The notes beneath the pieces were generated by a model, which was not told where the DNA came from, made no database searches, and worked only from the letters and a program-made list of their open reading frames with translations. This document shows positions 1 to 6,898 of a stretch of 64,000 nucleotides of DNA, piece after piece (the first letter of the stretch is position 1; the number at the start of each line of letters is the position of its first letter). A program made the position numbers and the translations under genes. This stretch comes from Bradyrhizobium sp. 139 (GTDB lineage: Bacteria; Pseudomonadota; Alphaproteobacteria; Rhizobiales; Xanthobacteraceae): NCBI RefSeq assembly GCF_023074175.1, contig NZ_JADPKS010000107.1:248001-312000 (forward strand), given 5' to 3'.

Positions 1-15
1 TCGACGAATGCGAGC

Positions 16-291
16 TTACCAGCGGCGACGGTGCCAGCGCCGGCGACGCCAGCCCCAATGACGGCGACCCCAGCCCCGGTGGCGGCCATGCCAGTGCACC
101 TGTTCGGGCGTCAGCCTGGCAGCTTCCTCACTGGTGGTGACGGCGGAATGAGCGTCTGGATTGCCTTGCGGCGTGCGCGCGGGATCACCGAGCGGCTGCG
201 GCGATAATGGCGCGGCTTGTGCGGTCGCAGTCAACGTCGCGGCTCCAGCCGCGACGCCGAATGCAAGTTTCAAAAAGTTCCGGCGCTCCAT
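16..291 (-). CDS. Small Tat-signal protein with His/Arg/Trp-rich tail, unknown function
   Basis: Unrecognised small exported protein of 91 residues. Residues 2-8 (ERRNFLK) match the twin-arginine Tat consensus. A hydrophobic Ala/Gly stretch follows to about residue 24, with a likely AQA cleavage site near 26, so export to the periplasm by Tat is expected. The mature part is about 65 residues: a Pro-rich linker, a short acidic segment (SEEAARLTPEQ) and a terminal 26-residue tail (66-91) made only of H, W, R and G. The ATG is preceded by GGAGGA at good spacing, which supports the start. Similar short RR-signal peptides are common hypothetical proteins in Bradyrhizobium. The tail could bind metal, nucleic acid or membrane; which one is not visible. 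Confidence 0.7.
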   Translation of the reverse strand: MERRNFLKLAFGVAAGAATLTATAQAAPLSPQPLGDPARTPQGNPDAHSAVTTSEEAARLTPEQVHWHGRHRGWGRRHWGWRRRRWHRRRW

Positions 292-393
292 GACATGTCC
301 TCCAGGCTATCGAGCAAGTGATGCAAAGGGAGTGTCGCGGTCACGACATGAACCAAAGCTGAATCGCACCTTCAGATTCATCAAGAGGGACGC

Positions 394-495
394 TAGCCCG
401 GATGGAGCGCAGCGTAGTCCGTGTTTCGTGCCACGCGGGCAGTCGTGCGATGCGCTGGTCTGTTCCCGGATTACGCTATCGCTCCATCCGGGCTA
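394..495. repeat. Palindromic intergenic repeat (tagcccggatggagcg family)
   Basis: The 16-base arms tagcccggatggagcg (394-409) and cgctccatccgggcta (480-495) are exact inverted complements around a partly self-complementary centre. It lies between two genes read away from it or towards it on the minus strand. A second full copy is at 61685-61769 and a diverged one at 63184-63251. This is a known style of dispersed palindrome in Bradyrhizobium and Rhodopseudomonas. It folds into a long hairpin in RNA from either strand. Confidence 0.85.
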
Positions 496-525
496 CGGGA
501 CTTGGTCGGTGCTACGCGAGCGCAG

Positions 526-840
526 CTACTTCGCAAACTCCTGCGCCAGCACCAGCGTCTCGCGCGTGCGTTTGACGTCGGGCCAGTCGCGGTTGAAATC
601 GGCGACGAGCTGCCTCAAGGCATCGCCCTTGAGCATCGTATCGAGCGCGACCTCGTCATCGAACTGATACATCGCCTGATGCAGCGAGGGATCATCCAGG
701 CTCCAGAACCGCCAGGCTTTGCTGACGCCGAACGCCTTCACCGCGGCTGGCACATGTTCCGTCTCGTACCATTGGTCGAAGGCGGCACGTTTGCCGGGGT
801 CGGTGACGGTGGCGCGGACGACGAAGAACGCTGATGGCAT
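526..840 (-). CDS. Dimeric alpha/beta-barrel (ferredoxin-like) domain protein
   Basis: A 104-residue cytoplasmic protein with no signal peptide. The pattern of a first beta strand (FFVVRATV), an acidic helix with the YETEHVP motif (about residues 25-31) and a later strand and helix resembles the DUF4286/EthD-like group of stand-alone dimeric alpha/beta barrels. Some members act on small molecules and many have no known role. The ATG is preceded by a strong AGGAGG. It is a single-gene unit with no informative neighbour. The fold assignment is an inference from sequence pattern and the substrate is unknown. Confidence 0.7.
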   Translation of the reverse strand: MPSAFFVVRATVTDPGKRAAFDQWYETEHVPAAVKAFGVSKAWRFWSLDDPSLHQAMYQFDDEVALDTMLKGDALRQLVADFNRDWPDVKRTRETLVLAQEFAK

Positions 841-935
841 CGGGTTTCCTCCTGTTGTTTGGCGGCAGCATAGAAGGTTATCGTCGCGGCAACAAAAAGC
901 CCGCGCGACGGAACGTCACGATAAGCAAGATCATC

Positions 936-1064
936 ATGGGCCTCGTTGCGATCACCTGCCTGTGGCCGGCCGCCTCGCCCGCCGAAATCGCCCGCTCTCT
1001 GCCTGCGGAGAAAAAATCTCTCACGATGTCGGAACGCGAGCTTGTCGCCCGTCCTATGTTCTGA
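936..1064 (+). CDS. Possible 42-residue secreted peptide upstream of the GST gene
   Basis: A short open frame with a signal-peptide-like start: MGLVAITCLWPAASPAE, then a charged tail ending ERELVARPMF. It stops 19 bases before the GST start and could be co-transcribed with it. No clear Shine-Dalgarno sequence precedes the ATG, and the frame could equally be open by chance in GC-rich DNA or be a remnant. The only support is the hydrophobic N-terminus with an ASPA cleavage-like motif and the position. Confidence 0.2.
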   Translation: MGLVAITCLWPAASPAEIARSLPAEKKSLTMSERELVARPMF

Positions 1065-1083
1065 GCAGCACTGGAGACACCGC

Positions 1084-1737
1084 ATGACCGACCTCACCCT
1101 CACCACCTTCGACTGGGTCCCCGAGATGCCGCGCGGTTTCGTGCGCGACCTCCGTGTGCGCTGGGCGCTGGAAGAGGCCGCCTTGCCCTATCGCGTCGCG
1201 AGCGTGCCATTCGGCGACCGCAGTGCCGCGCATTTCGCGCATCAGCCCTTCGGCCAGGTGCCGTGGCTGACCGACGGCGACATCTCGATCTTCGAGAGTG
1301 GCGCGATCCTGCTCCATCTCGGCGAGCGCAGCGCAGCGCTGATGCCCACCGATCCGCGCGGTCGCAACGAGGCGATCAAGTGGATGTTCGCGGCGCTCAA
1401 TTCGGTGGAGATGGCCAGCCTGCCCTGGTCGCTCCTGAAGTTCATGGGCGAAGCCGGCGACACGCCGGCATGGAAATTTCTGGACGGGTTCCTCAAGCTT
1501 CGTCTCAAGCACATGGAGCCGGTGCTGGCCGGCCGCGAATGGCTCGCGGGGCCCTTCTCCGTCGCCGACATCCTGATGTCGGACGTGCTGCGCCTGGTCG
1601 ATCATTTCGATGGACTGACGGAGCATCCGGCCTGCCGCGCGTACGTCGCGCGCGCCACGGGCCGCCCGGCTTTCGCCAAGGCCCGCGCCGACCAGATGGC
1701 ACATTTCGCTGCGGCGGACGCCGCACGATCTGCGTGA
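1084..1737 (+). CDS. Glutathione S-transferase family protein
   Basis: A 217-residue cytosolic GST. The N-terminal thioredoxin-like domain (about 1-85) carries the cis-Pro region FGQVPWLTDGD and the following ESGAI motif (ES-GAI), which binds the gamma-glutamyl part of glutathione in this superfamily. The C-terminal all-helical domain (about 95-205) has the conserved WLAGPFSVADILMSDV segment with the N-capping box S/T-x-x-D. The ATG at 1084 follows GGAGACACCGC. In-frame upstream codons to 946 lack homology and were left out. Substrate cannot be told; these enzymes commonly conjugate or reduce electrophiles. No pathway neighbours are adjacent. Confidence 0.9.
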   Translation: MTDLTLTTFDWVPEMPRGFVRDLRVRWALEEAALPYRVASVPFGDRSAAHFAHQPFGQVPWLTDGDISIFESGAILLHLGERSAALMPTDPRGRNEAIKWMFAALNSVEMASLPWSLLKFMGEAGDTPAWKFLDGFLKLRLKHMEPVLAGREWLAGPFSVADILMSDVLRLVDHFDGLTEHPACRAYVARATGRPAFAKARADQMAHFAAADAARSA

Positions 1738-1830
1738 CGTGCCGCACATAACCAACCCGGCATTGGCCATACGCTCGCAACCGTCGCAACAAAGCAATTG
1801 GCTTCAATTCATCAGGGCGAAAGGTGACAC

Positions 1831-1980
1831 ATGGCCCGCATCGCATATCTCAAAGACCAGCTTGCCCGCGCCGAGAGGCTGGCAAAAGCGATCCTCGACC
1901 AGCAAACCGCGGAACGCCTCCAGGCGTTCGCAGCCGAATGCCGCACAGAGTTGCAGATCCTGTCGCGCAGGGCTGCGTGA
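1831..1980 (+). CDS. 49-residue conserved-type hypothetical protein
   Basis: A short, highly charged alpha-helical protein. It starts MARIAYLKDQLARAERLAK and has a central QQTAERLQAFAAECR segment, with heptad-like spacing of hydrophobic residues, so it is probably one long helix or a small coiled coil. The ATG follows AAAGGTGACAC, an acceptable ribosome site. It has no membrane segment and no cysteine pair (one Cys at about residue 37). Similar 45-50 residue helical proteins recur in Bradyrhizobium genomes as hypothetical proteins; that comparison is from memory. Function unknown. Confidence 0.65.
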   Translation: MARIAYLKDQLARAERLAKAILDQQTAERLQAFAAECRTELQILSRRAA

Positions 1981-2007
1981 GGCATTGACGGTCCGCAGCG
2001 CGCCGCG

Positions 2008-2355
2008 TCAGACCAGCTTCATCGGCGCATCGGCGACCACGCGCAGGTCAATCCTGCTGATCAGTTGAGACCGAAGCGCCTCCGCATCACCGATCGCGCT
2101 CTCCGTCTGCCGCAACGTGCTGACATTCGAGCCGAGCGACACGATCCCGCCCAGCACCAGAGCGATCGATCCGAGCGCGGCGGTCTGGCCTGTCCCGAAC
2201 AGGCCGAGGATCGTGATCAACAGCAGCGCCGCACCGCCGCCGATGGCAATCTTGGACGCCAAGATATACTTCCGGCATCGCTCGGCGATCGCGGCCAGCG
2301 CCTCGATCCGCGCTTCGATGTCTGAAATCTCGTCGGTCGGATCGTCTTCGGTCAT
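2008..2355 (-). CDS. Small two-helix membrane protein, unknown function
   Basis: A 115-residue protein. It has an acidic N-terminus (MTEDDPTDEISDIEARIEALAAI) with coiled-coil potential, then a hydrophobic hairpin of two membrane segments (about 33-54 and 60-78) separated by TGQTA, then a C-terminal amphipathic helix (TLRQTESAIGDAEALRSQL). The layout of helix, membrane hairpin, helix suggests an inner-membrane protein with both ends in the cytoplasm. It lies 42 bases beyond the end of the propionyl-CoA carboxylase gap on the same strand, so it may be co-transcribed with it. No family recognised. Confidence 0.6.
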   Translation of the reverse strand: MTEDDPTDEISDIEARIEALAAIAERCRKYILASKIAIGGGAALLLITILGLFGTGQTAALGSIALVLGGIVSLGSNVSTLRQTESAIGDAEALRSQLISRIDLRVVADAPMKLV

Positions 2356-2397
2356 TGAATCGAGAATGCCAATTCAGAAGAAACCGGTAGCACGCTC

Positions 2398-3930
2398 TCA
2401 CAACGGCAAATTGTCGTGCTTCTTCGCCGGCGTTTCCACCTTCTTGTCCTTCAGCATCGCCAGCGCCCGCGCGATCCGCTTCCTTGTCGAGTGCGGCATG
2501 ATGACGTCGTCGATGTAGCCGCGTTCTGCCGCGATGAACGGTGACAGGAAGCGGTCTTCGTATTCCTTGGTGCGGGCGGCAATCTTGTCGGGGTCGCCGA
2601 TGTCGCTGCGGAAGATGATCTCGACCGCGCCCTTTGCGCCCATCACGGCGATCTGCGCGGTCGGCCAGGCGTAGTTCATGTCGGCGCCGATTTCCTTGGA
2701 GGCCATGACGTCGAAGGCGCCGCCATAGGCCTTGCGGGTGATGATGGTGACCAGCGGCACGGTGCATTGCGAGTAGGCGAACAGCAGTTTCGCGCCGTGC
2801 TTGATCAGGCCGCCATATTCCTGCGCGGTGCCGGGCAGGAAGCCGGGCACGTCCACGAAGGTGACGATCGGGATGTTGAAGGCATCGCAAAAACGAACAA
2901 AGCGCGCAGCCTTGCGCGAGGCGTCGCTGTCGAGCACGCCGGCCAGCACCATCGGCTGGTTGGCGACGAAGCCGACGGTGCGGCCGGCGATGCGGCCGAA
3001 GCCGGTGACGATGTTCTTGGCGAAGGCATCAGCGATTTCGAAGAAGTCGCCCTCGTCCACGACCTTCAGGATCAGCTCCTTCATGTCGTAGGGCTTGTTC
3101 GGATTGTCGGGGATCAGCGTATCCAAGGACATGTCGATGCGGCCGATATCGTCGAAGCTCGGCCATTCCGGCACGCCGTCGGTGTTGTTGGACGGCAGGA
3201 AATCGATCAGGCGCCGCATCTGCAGCAGCGTCTCGACGTCGTTCTCGAAGGCGCCGTCCGCAATCGAGGAGCGCGTCGCGTGCACGGAAGCGCCGCCGAG
3301 CTCTTCGGCGGTGACGACCTCGTTGGTCACGGTCTTCACCACGTCGGGGCCGGTGACGAACATGTAGCTGGTGTTCTTCACCATGAAGATGAAGTCGGTC
3401 ATGGCAGGCGAATAGACGTCGCCGCCGGCGCAGGGGCCCATGATGACCGAGATCTGCGGGATCACGCCCGAGGCAAGCACGTTGCGGCGAAACACGTAGG
3501 AATAGCCGGCGAGCGCGGCGACGCCTTCCTGGATGCGGGCGCCGCCCGCATCATAGAGGCCGATGATGGGCGCCCTCGCCTTCATCGCCATGTCCTGGAG
3601 CTTTGTGATCTTCAGCGCGTGGGTCTCCGACAGCGAGCCGCCGAACACGGTGAAGTCCTTGGCGAAGACGAACGTCTTGCGGCCGTTGACGGTGCCCCAG
3701 CCGGTGACGACGCCGTCGCCGGGTACCTTGTTCTTCTCCATGCCGAATTCGATCGAGCGGTGCTCGACGAACATGTCGAACTCCTCGAACGATCCCTTGT
3801 CGAGCAGCAGCTCGATGCGCTCGCGCGCGGTCAGCTTGCCGCGGGCGTGCTGCGCCTCGATGCGCTTCTCCCCGCCGCCGAGCTTTGCGCCGGCACGACG
3901 ATCTTCAAGGGCGTCCAGGATGTGTTTCAT
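2398..3930 (-). CDS. pccB: Propionyl-CoA carboxylase beta subunit (carboxyltransferase)
   Basis: A 510-residue acyl-CoA carboxyltransferase. It moves CO2 from carboxybiotin on the alpha subunit to propionyl-CoA, giving methylmalonyl-CoA for odd-chain fatty acid, branched amino acid and propionate use. The two crotonase-fold halves each show their glycine-rich oxyanion segments: DAGGARIQEG (about residue 128) and RKAYGGAFDVMA (about 405). Family hallmarks KVPGDGVVTGWG and PGFLPGTAQEYGG are present and length is normal for PccB. The biotin-carrying PccA is not adjacent in this window. The ATG gives MKHILDALEDRR, the usual family N-terminus. It could prefer another short acyl-CoA, but PccB fits best. 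Confidence 0.92.
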   Translation of the reverse strand: MKHILDALEDRRAGAKLGGGEKRIEAQHARGKLTARERIELLLDKGSFEEFDMFVEHRSIEFGMEKNKVPGDGVVTGWGTVNGRKTFVFAKDFTVFGGSLSETHALKITKLQDMAMKARAPIIGLYDAGGARIQEGVAALAGYSYVFRRNVLASGVIPQISVIMGPCAGGDVYSPAMTDFIFMVKNTSYMFVTGPDVVKTVTNEVVTAEELGGASVHATRSSIADGAFENDVETLLQMRRLIDFLPSNNTDGVPEWPSFDDIGRIDMSLDTLIPDNPNKPYDMKELILKVVDEGDFFEIADAFAKNIVTGFGRIAGRTVGFVANQPMVLAGVLDSDASRKAARFVRFCDAFNIPIVTFVDVPGFLPGTAQEYGGLIKHGAKLLFAYSQCTVPLVTIITRKAYGGAFDVMASKEIGADMNYAWPTAQIAVMGAKGAVEIIFRSDIGDPDKIAARTKEYEDRFLSPFIAAERGYIDDVIMPHSTRKRIARALAMLKDKKVETPAKKHDNLPL

Positions 3931-4079
3931 TTGCTCCCGCCAGTTCTTAACTAGGACCTGCTTGCCGGGGTTCTAACACGGCATTTTGTGAGCCGGAAAG
4001 CGGCTTTCGGCCTCGCAGGGCAGCCCTGCCGCGGGCTGAAAGCGTGAGGGATTACAAAGTTTTGCCTGGGAGGGCGACC

Positions 4080-4484
4080 ATGGACCAAGAAACGGCCGAG
4101 ACCGGCGCGGCGACCGGCGGCGTCAACATCCTGCTGCGGCTGGAGGGCCTCACCCTGTTCTTGGGGATGGTGATGCTCTACGCGGCCTGGGACGGCTCGT
4201 GGCTGGTGTTCGCCTTGCTCTTCTTCGTCCCCGATCTGAGCTTCCTAGCGTACCTTGCCGACGCCCGGTTCGGCGCGATGGTCTACAATGCCGCCCACAG
4301 CTACATGGCGCCCGTGACGCTGCTGACGCTGGGTTTCGGCCTCGCCTCGCCCCTCACTCTGTCCATGGCCTTGATTTGGCTCGCCCATATCGGCATCGAC
4401 CGGGCGCTCGGCTATGGCCTGAAATATTCGGCCGGGTTCGGCTTCACCCATCTCGGGCGGATCGGCCGGCAAAAAGGCGCCTGA
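4080..4484 (+). CDS. DUF4260 family integral membrane protein
   Basis: A 134-residue inner-membrane protein with about four membrane helices. It starts with a short polar N-terminus, then LRLEGLTLFLGMVMLYAAW and LLFFVPDLSFLAYLADARFG, then YNAAHSYMAPVTLLTLGFG, and ends with IWLAHIGIDRALGYGLKYS followed by HLGRIGR. The PDLSFLAYL, YNAAHSY and HIGIDRALGYGLKY motifs are those of the DUF4260 family, whose function is unknown. The ATG at 4080 follows GGGAGGGCGACC and is preferred over an upstream GTG at 4044. It is divergent from pccB across a 149-base gap. Confidence 0.8.
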   Translation: MDQETAETGAATGGVNILLRLEGLTLFLGMVMLYAAWDGSWLVFALLFFVPDLSFLAYLADARFGAMVYNAAHSYMAPVTLLTLGFGLASPLTLSMALIWLAHIGIDRALGYGLKYSAGFGFTHLGRIGRQKGA

Positions 4485-4647
4485 CCCCGCGCGCGTTGGC
4501 GGCGGGACTACCGCCATTTTGTCGGCTCTCGCCGATTGACCGGCCTGCCGATTCAGGCTTGCTCCAAGCTTACGATCAGGCGCCGAATGTTGCGTGAGCC
4601 CAGTCGGTACGGCGGCGGTCATCACGTCCGGCTGCAAGCATCACCCC

Positions 4648-5028
4648 ATGTCCGTCACAGTCGTCCCCCTGCCGCCGAACTCATCGTCCGAAACCACCGA
4701 CTTCCTGCGGCGCATGGCCAGCATGGTGTCGGGGCGGAATGGCGAGATGCTGCTGCGCGCCGCCGCCCTGATCGAGTCGCTGAGCCAGCGGGCGATGACG
4801 GCGGAACGCCTCTATCACCACGAGCACGAAGAGAACACACGCAACACCGAACTGCGCGAGGCCGGTGAGATGGCCTCCGATGAGGAGCACGTGAGAGCGA
4901 CGTCGGCGCCACATCCTCCGTCATTGCGAGCGCAGCGAAGCAATCCAGAATCTTTCCGCGGCGGCAATCTGGATGGCTTGGTCGCAAGACTTCTCGCAAT
5001 GACGAGTCCTACGGCTCGCCCGGCTTGA
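4648..5028 (+). CDS. Hypothetical helical protein with repeat-derived C-terminus
   Basis: A 126-residue hypothetical protein. Residues about 1-85 look like a genuine helical protein (FLRRMASMVSGRNGEMLLRAAALIESLSQRAMTAERLYHH in two parts, with an acidic His/Glu segment after). From about residue 91 the frame runs into the palindromic repeat at 4919-5004 and encodes SLRAQRSNPE, a peptide seen wherever this repeat is read in that frame. The last 20 bases overlap the converging gene at 5009-5665. The original stop was probably lost or displaced by repeat insertion. Function unknown; the repeat part is unlikely to be functional. Confidence 0.55.
   Translation: MSVTVVPLPPNSSSETTDFLRRMASMVSGRNGEMLLRAAALIESLSQRAMTAERLYHHEHEENTRNTELREAGEMASDEEHVRATSAPHPPSLRAQRSNPESFRGGNLDGLVARLLAMTSPTARPA
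4919..5004. repeat. Palindromic repeat (cgtcattgcgag family) inside a reading frame
   Basis: The 12-base outer arms cgtcattgcgag (4919-4930) and ctcgcaatgacg (4993-5004) are exact inverted complements. The inner parts gcgaagcaatccagaat and ctggatggcttggtcgc pair imperfectly. The repeat family is widespread in Bradyrhizobium and other alphaproteobacteria (from general knowledge). Here it is read through by the upstream plus-strand gene and ends just before the stop codon of the converging minus-strand gene, so it may also serve as a bidirectional terminator. Confidence 0.85.
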
Positions 5029-5665
5029 ACGGCTCCTGCTTGTCCGACGGCACCGTCTCCTCGGCCATCGCCAGCAGCATCGCGACCATCACGTAATTGC
5101 CGGCGACCGCGGTGAGGTCGACGATCTGTTGATCGCTAAACATCTTCTTCGCCCGCGCATAGGTCTCGTCGGCGACCTTCCTGGTCGTGGTGAGCTCGGT
5201 GACGAAGTCGTAGACGACAGCTTCGGCCTCGACCATCTTCGACGGCCGCTTGTTGGCCTTCAGCTCCGCAATGATGTCCGGTGACAAGCCCGCCTTGGCC
5301 GCAAGCGGCGCGTGCGCGAACCATTCCACCTGCGAGCGCCACTGCCGCCCGATGATCAGGATCGCGAACTCGTTGAGCTTGACCGGGACCGAAGTTTCCC
5401 AGCGCAGATAATGGAACAGGTCGAACAGGCGCTGGCCGAGCACGGGGCTGCGGATCATCGGATTGTAGGGCCCGCCGATGCCGACGCTCGACACCTTCAT
5501 GATCTGCTCCCCGAGCGGCTTCTGCTTGGCGTCGAGCTGGTCCATGGTGAGCTGCGGAAAGCGCGGCTCCTTGCCGGTTGCGGGTGCTCCAAACATCGTG
5601 GCGGCGAGCCAGCCGCCGGCAGCGGCGAGCGTGAGCGACGACAGCCAGAACGGCGTTGAAGTCAT
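5009..5665 (-). CDS. Carboxymuconolactone decarboxylase family protein, exported or anchored
   Basis: A 218-residue protein. The first 30 residues (FWLSSLTLAAAGGWLAATMFG) form a signal peptide or N-terminal anchor. The rest is an all-helical AhpD/CMD fold: NEFAILIIGRQWRSQVEWFAHAP around residues 98-120 is the family core, followed by the KAGLSPDIIAELK helix. The CxxC pair of peroxidase-type AhpD proteins is absent, so a thiol peroxidase role is unlikely. CMD-like proteins without cysteines include gamma-carboxymuconolactone decarboxylases and many uncharacterised members. The gene stands alone and its stop overlaps the converging hypothetical gene by 20 bases. Confidence 0.82.
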   Translation of the reverse strand: MTSTPFWLSSLTLAAAGGWLAATMFGAPATGKEPRFPQLTMDQLDAKQKPLGEQIMKVSSVGIGGPYNPMIRSPVLGQRLFDLFHYLRWETSVPVKLNEFAILIIGRQWRSQVEWFAHAPLAAKAGLSPDIIAELKANKRPSKMVEAEAVVYDFVTELTTTRKVADETYARAKKMFSDQQIVDLTAVAGNYVMVAMLLAMAEETVPSDKQEPFKPGEP

Positions 5666-5744
5666 TGTTGTCCTCCCGACCTTTTTTCTTGCCTGGTCGA
5701 CGGGATGCTAGTCGAGCGGCGGGGCGCGCGCCAGCAAAGTGGTG

Positions 5745-6602
5745 CTAGATCGCGCCGATCTCGGCAAGGCAGGCTTGCGTCAACGGCATGCGCTCGCCGA
5801 CGAGACGCGGCTCTTTGCAGTCCATGTTGAGCGCAAACACCGTGTGCGCCTCGCCCTTCTCGGCCCAGCCAACCATCCAGCCCAGCGACGGCTCGCCGCG
5901 CTCGGCGCCCAAGAGCCCCGACTTGGCGCGAATGACGCTATCACCGACCCTGGTCACCGGCAGGATGTCGGCGACGAGATCCTGGCTGCGTTTGGAGATC
6001 GGGAGCGCGCGGCGGCGCAGCCGGTCGACGAAATCGATCTGCTCGACCGGGTCGATGCGCAAGGCGCCGGTGAGCCAGAACTGGTCGATGCCGCCGCCGA
6101 TGTCGCGATTGCCGTAGTCGAACAGATCGACATATTTCTGCATGCGCTCCTGGCCGATTCGGCGCGCGATCTCCTGATAGACCGGCACCGCACTCACCGC
6201 GATCGCACTGCGCAGCGTGTGATCCTTGTTCCAGGCTTCGATCGGCCGCTTCATACCGTCCCAGGGAAACACGTCCTTGTCAGGGTCGGCGACGACGCCG
6301 GTCTCGAGCGCAATCAGCGAATTGGGAATTTTGAAGGTCGAGGCCGGCAGCTTCGCTTCACCCGAGCGCTCCCTGTCGCTGGCGACGATCAGATAGTCCT
6401 CGACCTTGTAGCCGATGAAGGTGCCGGCGGTGCCGAGATCGGTAAAGCGCTTTGCGAGGCTCTCGCTGATTTCGTTCCGCGGCGGCGCGACATGGGCGAA
6501 CGCACGCGACGGTATGGCGGCAGCTGCGGCAAGAAGGCCAAGGGTGGAACGGCGGGTGAGCAAAAGCGGTGTCCGTTGAAAGATGAAAGTGGCCGCGACC
6601 AT
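5745..6602 (-). CDS. Class D (OXA-type) beta-lactamase
   Basis: A 285-residue periplasmic serine beta-lactamase. All class D marks are present and correctly spaced: S88-T-F-K91 (PASTFKIPNS), S137-A-V, Y163-G-N, W176 and K227-S-G. Lys91 is the residue usually carbamylated and Trp176 protects it in known OXA enzymes. An Ala-rich signal segment follows a TRRS motif near residues 16-19. The ATG at 6602 has no clear ribosome site and a start a few codons downstream is possible. The enzyme should open the beta-lactam ring; its spectrum cannot be read from sequence. No mobile element or integron flanks it, so it looks like a resident chromosomal gene. Confidence 0.9.
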   Translation of the reverse strand: MVAATFIFQRTPLLLTRRSTLGLLAAAAAIPSRAFAHVAPPRNEISESLAKRFTDLGTAGTFIGYKVEDYLIVASDRERSGEAKLPASTFKIPNSLIALETGVVADPDKDVFPWDGMKRPIEAWNKDHTLRSAIAVSAVPVYQEIARRIGQERMQKYVDLFDYGNRDIGGGIDQFWLTGALRIDPVEQIDFVDRLRRRALPISKRSQDLVADILPVTRVGDSVIRAKSGLLGAERGEPSLGWMVGWAEKGEAHTVFALNMDCKEPRLVGERMPLTQACLAEIGAI

Positions 6603-6634
6603 GCAGCCGCTACGTGGTGAAACGATGACAGCTT

Positions 6635-6898
6635 TCAGCGCCCCCGCCCCGACAGCCGCAGCACGAACACCAGCACTTCGGCGACGGCCTTGTAGAGATC
6701 GGGCGGGATCTCCTCGCCGAGCTCGACCTTGGAGAGCGCGCCGGCCAGAACCTCGTTCTCCTCGATCGGGATGTCGTTGGCCTTGGCGATCTCGACGATC
6801 TTTTCGCCGATGGTGCCCTTGCCCTTGGCGACGACGACCGGCGCGTTGCTGCCCTTTTCGTAATGCAGCGCAATCGCGAGCTTGGTCCCGTCGCTCAT
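6635..6898 (-). CDS. FlhB C-terminal-like protein (EscU/YscU/FlhB family domain)
   Basis: An 87-residue stand-alone version of the cytoplasmic domain of the flagellar export switch FlhB. It carries LAIALHYEKGSNAPVVVAKG and IPIEENEVLAGALSK, followed by LYKAVAEVLVFV, which match the part of FlhB after its autocleavage site. The NPTH cleavage motif and the four membrane helices are missing. Such orphan domains usually sit beside fliK-like genes, as here: its ATG overlaps the stop of the upstream gene by four bases (ATGA), so the two are translationally coupled. It may modulate substrate switching of flagellar secretion; this is an inference. Confidence 0.85.
   Translation of the reverse strand: MSDGTKLAIALHYEKGSNAPVVVAKGKGTIGEKIVEIAKANDIPIEENEVLAGALSKVELGEEIPPDLYKAVAEVLVFVLRLSGRGR

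Noticed and set aside
161..667. A 168-codon plus-strand frame over the start of the window
   Set aside because: Antisense to the Tat peptide gene and running through a palindromic repeat; no protein-like features.
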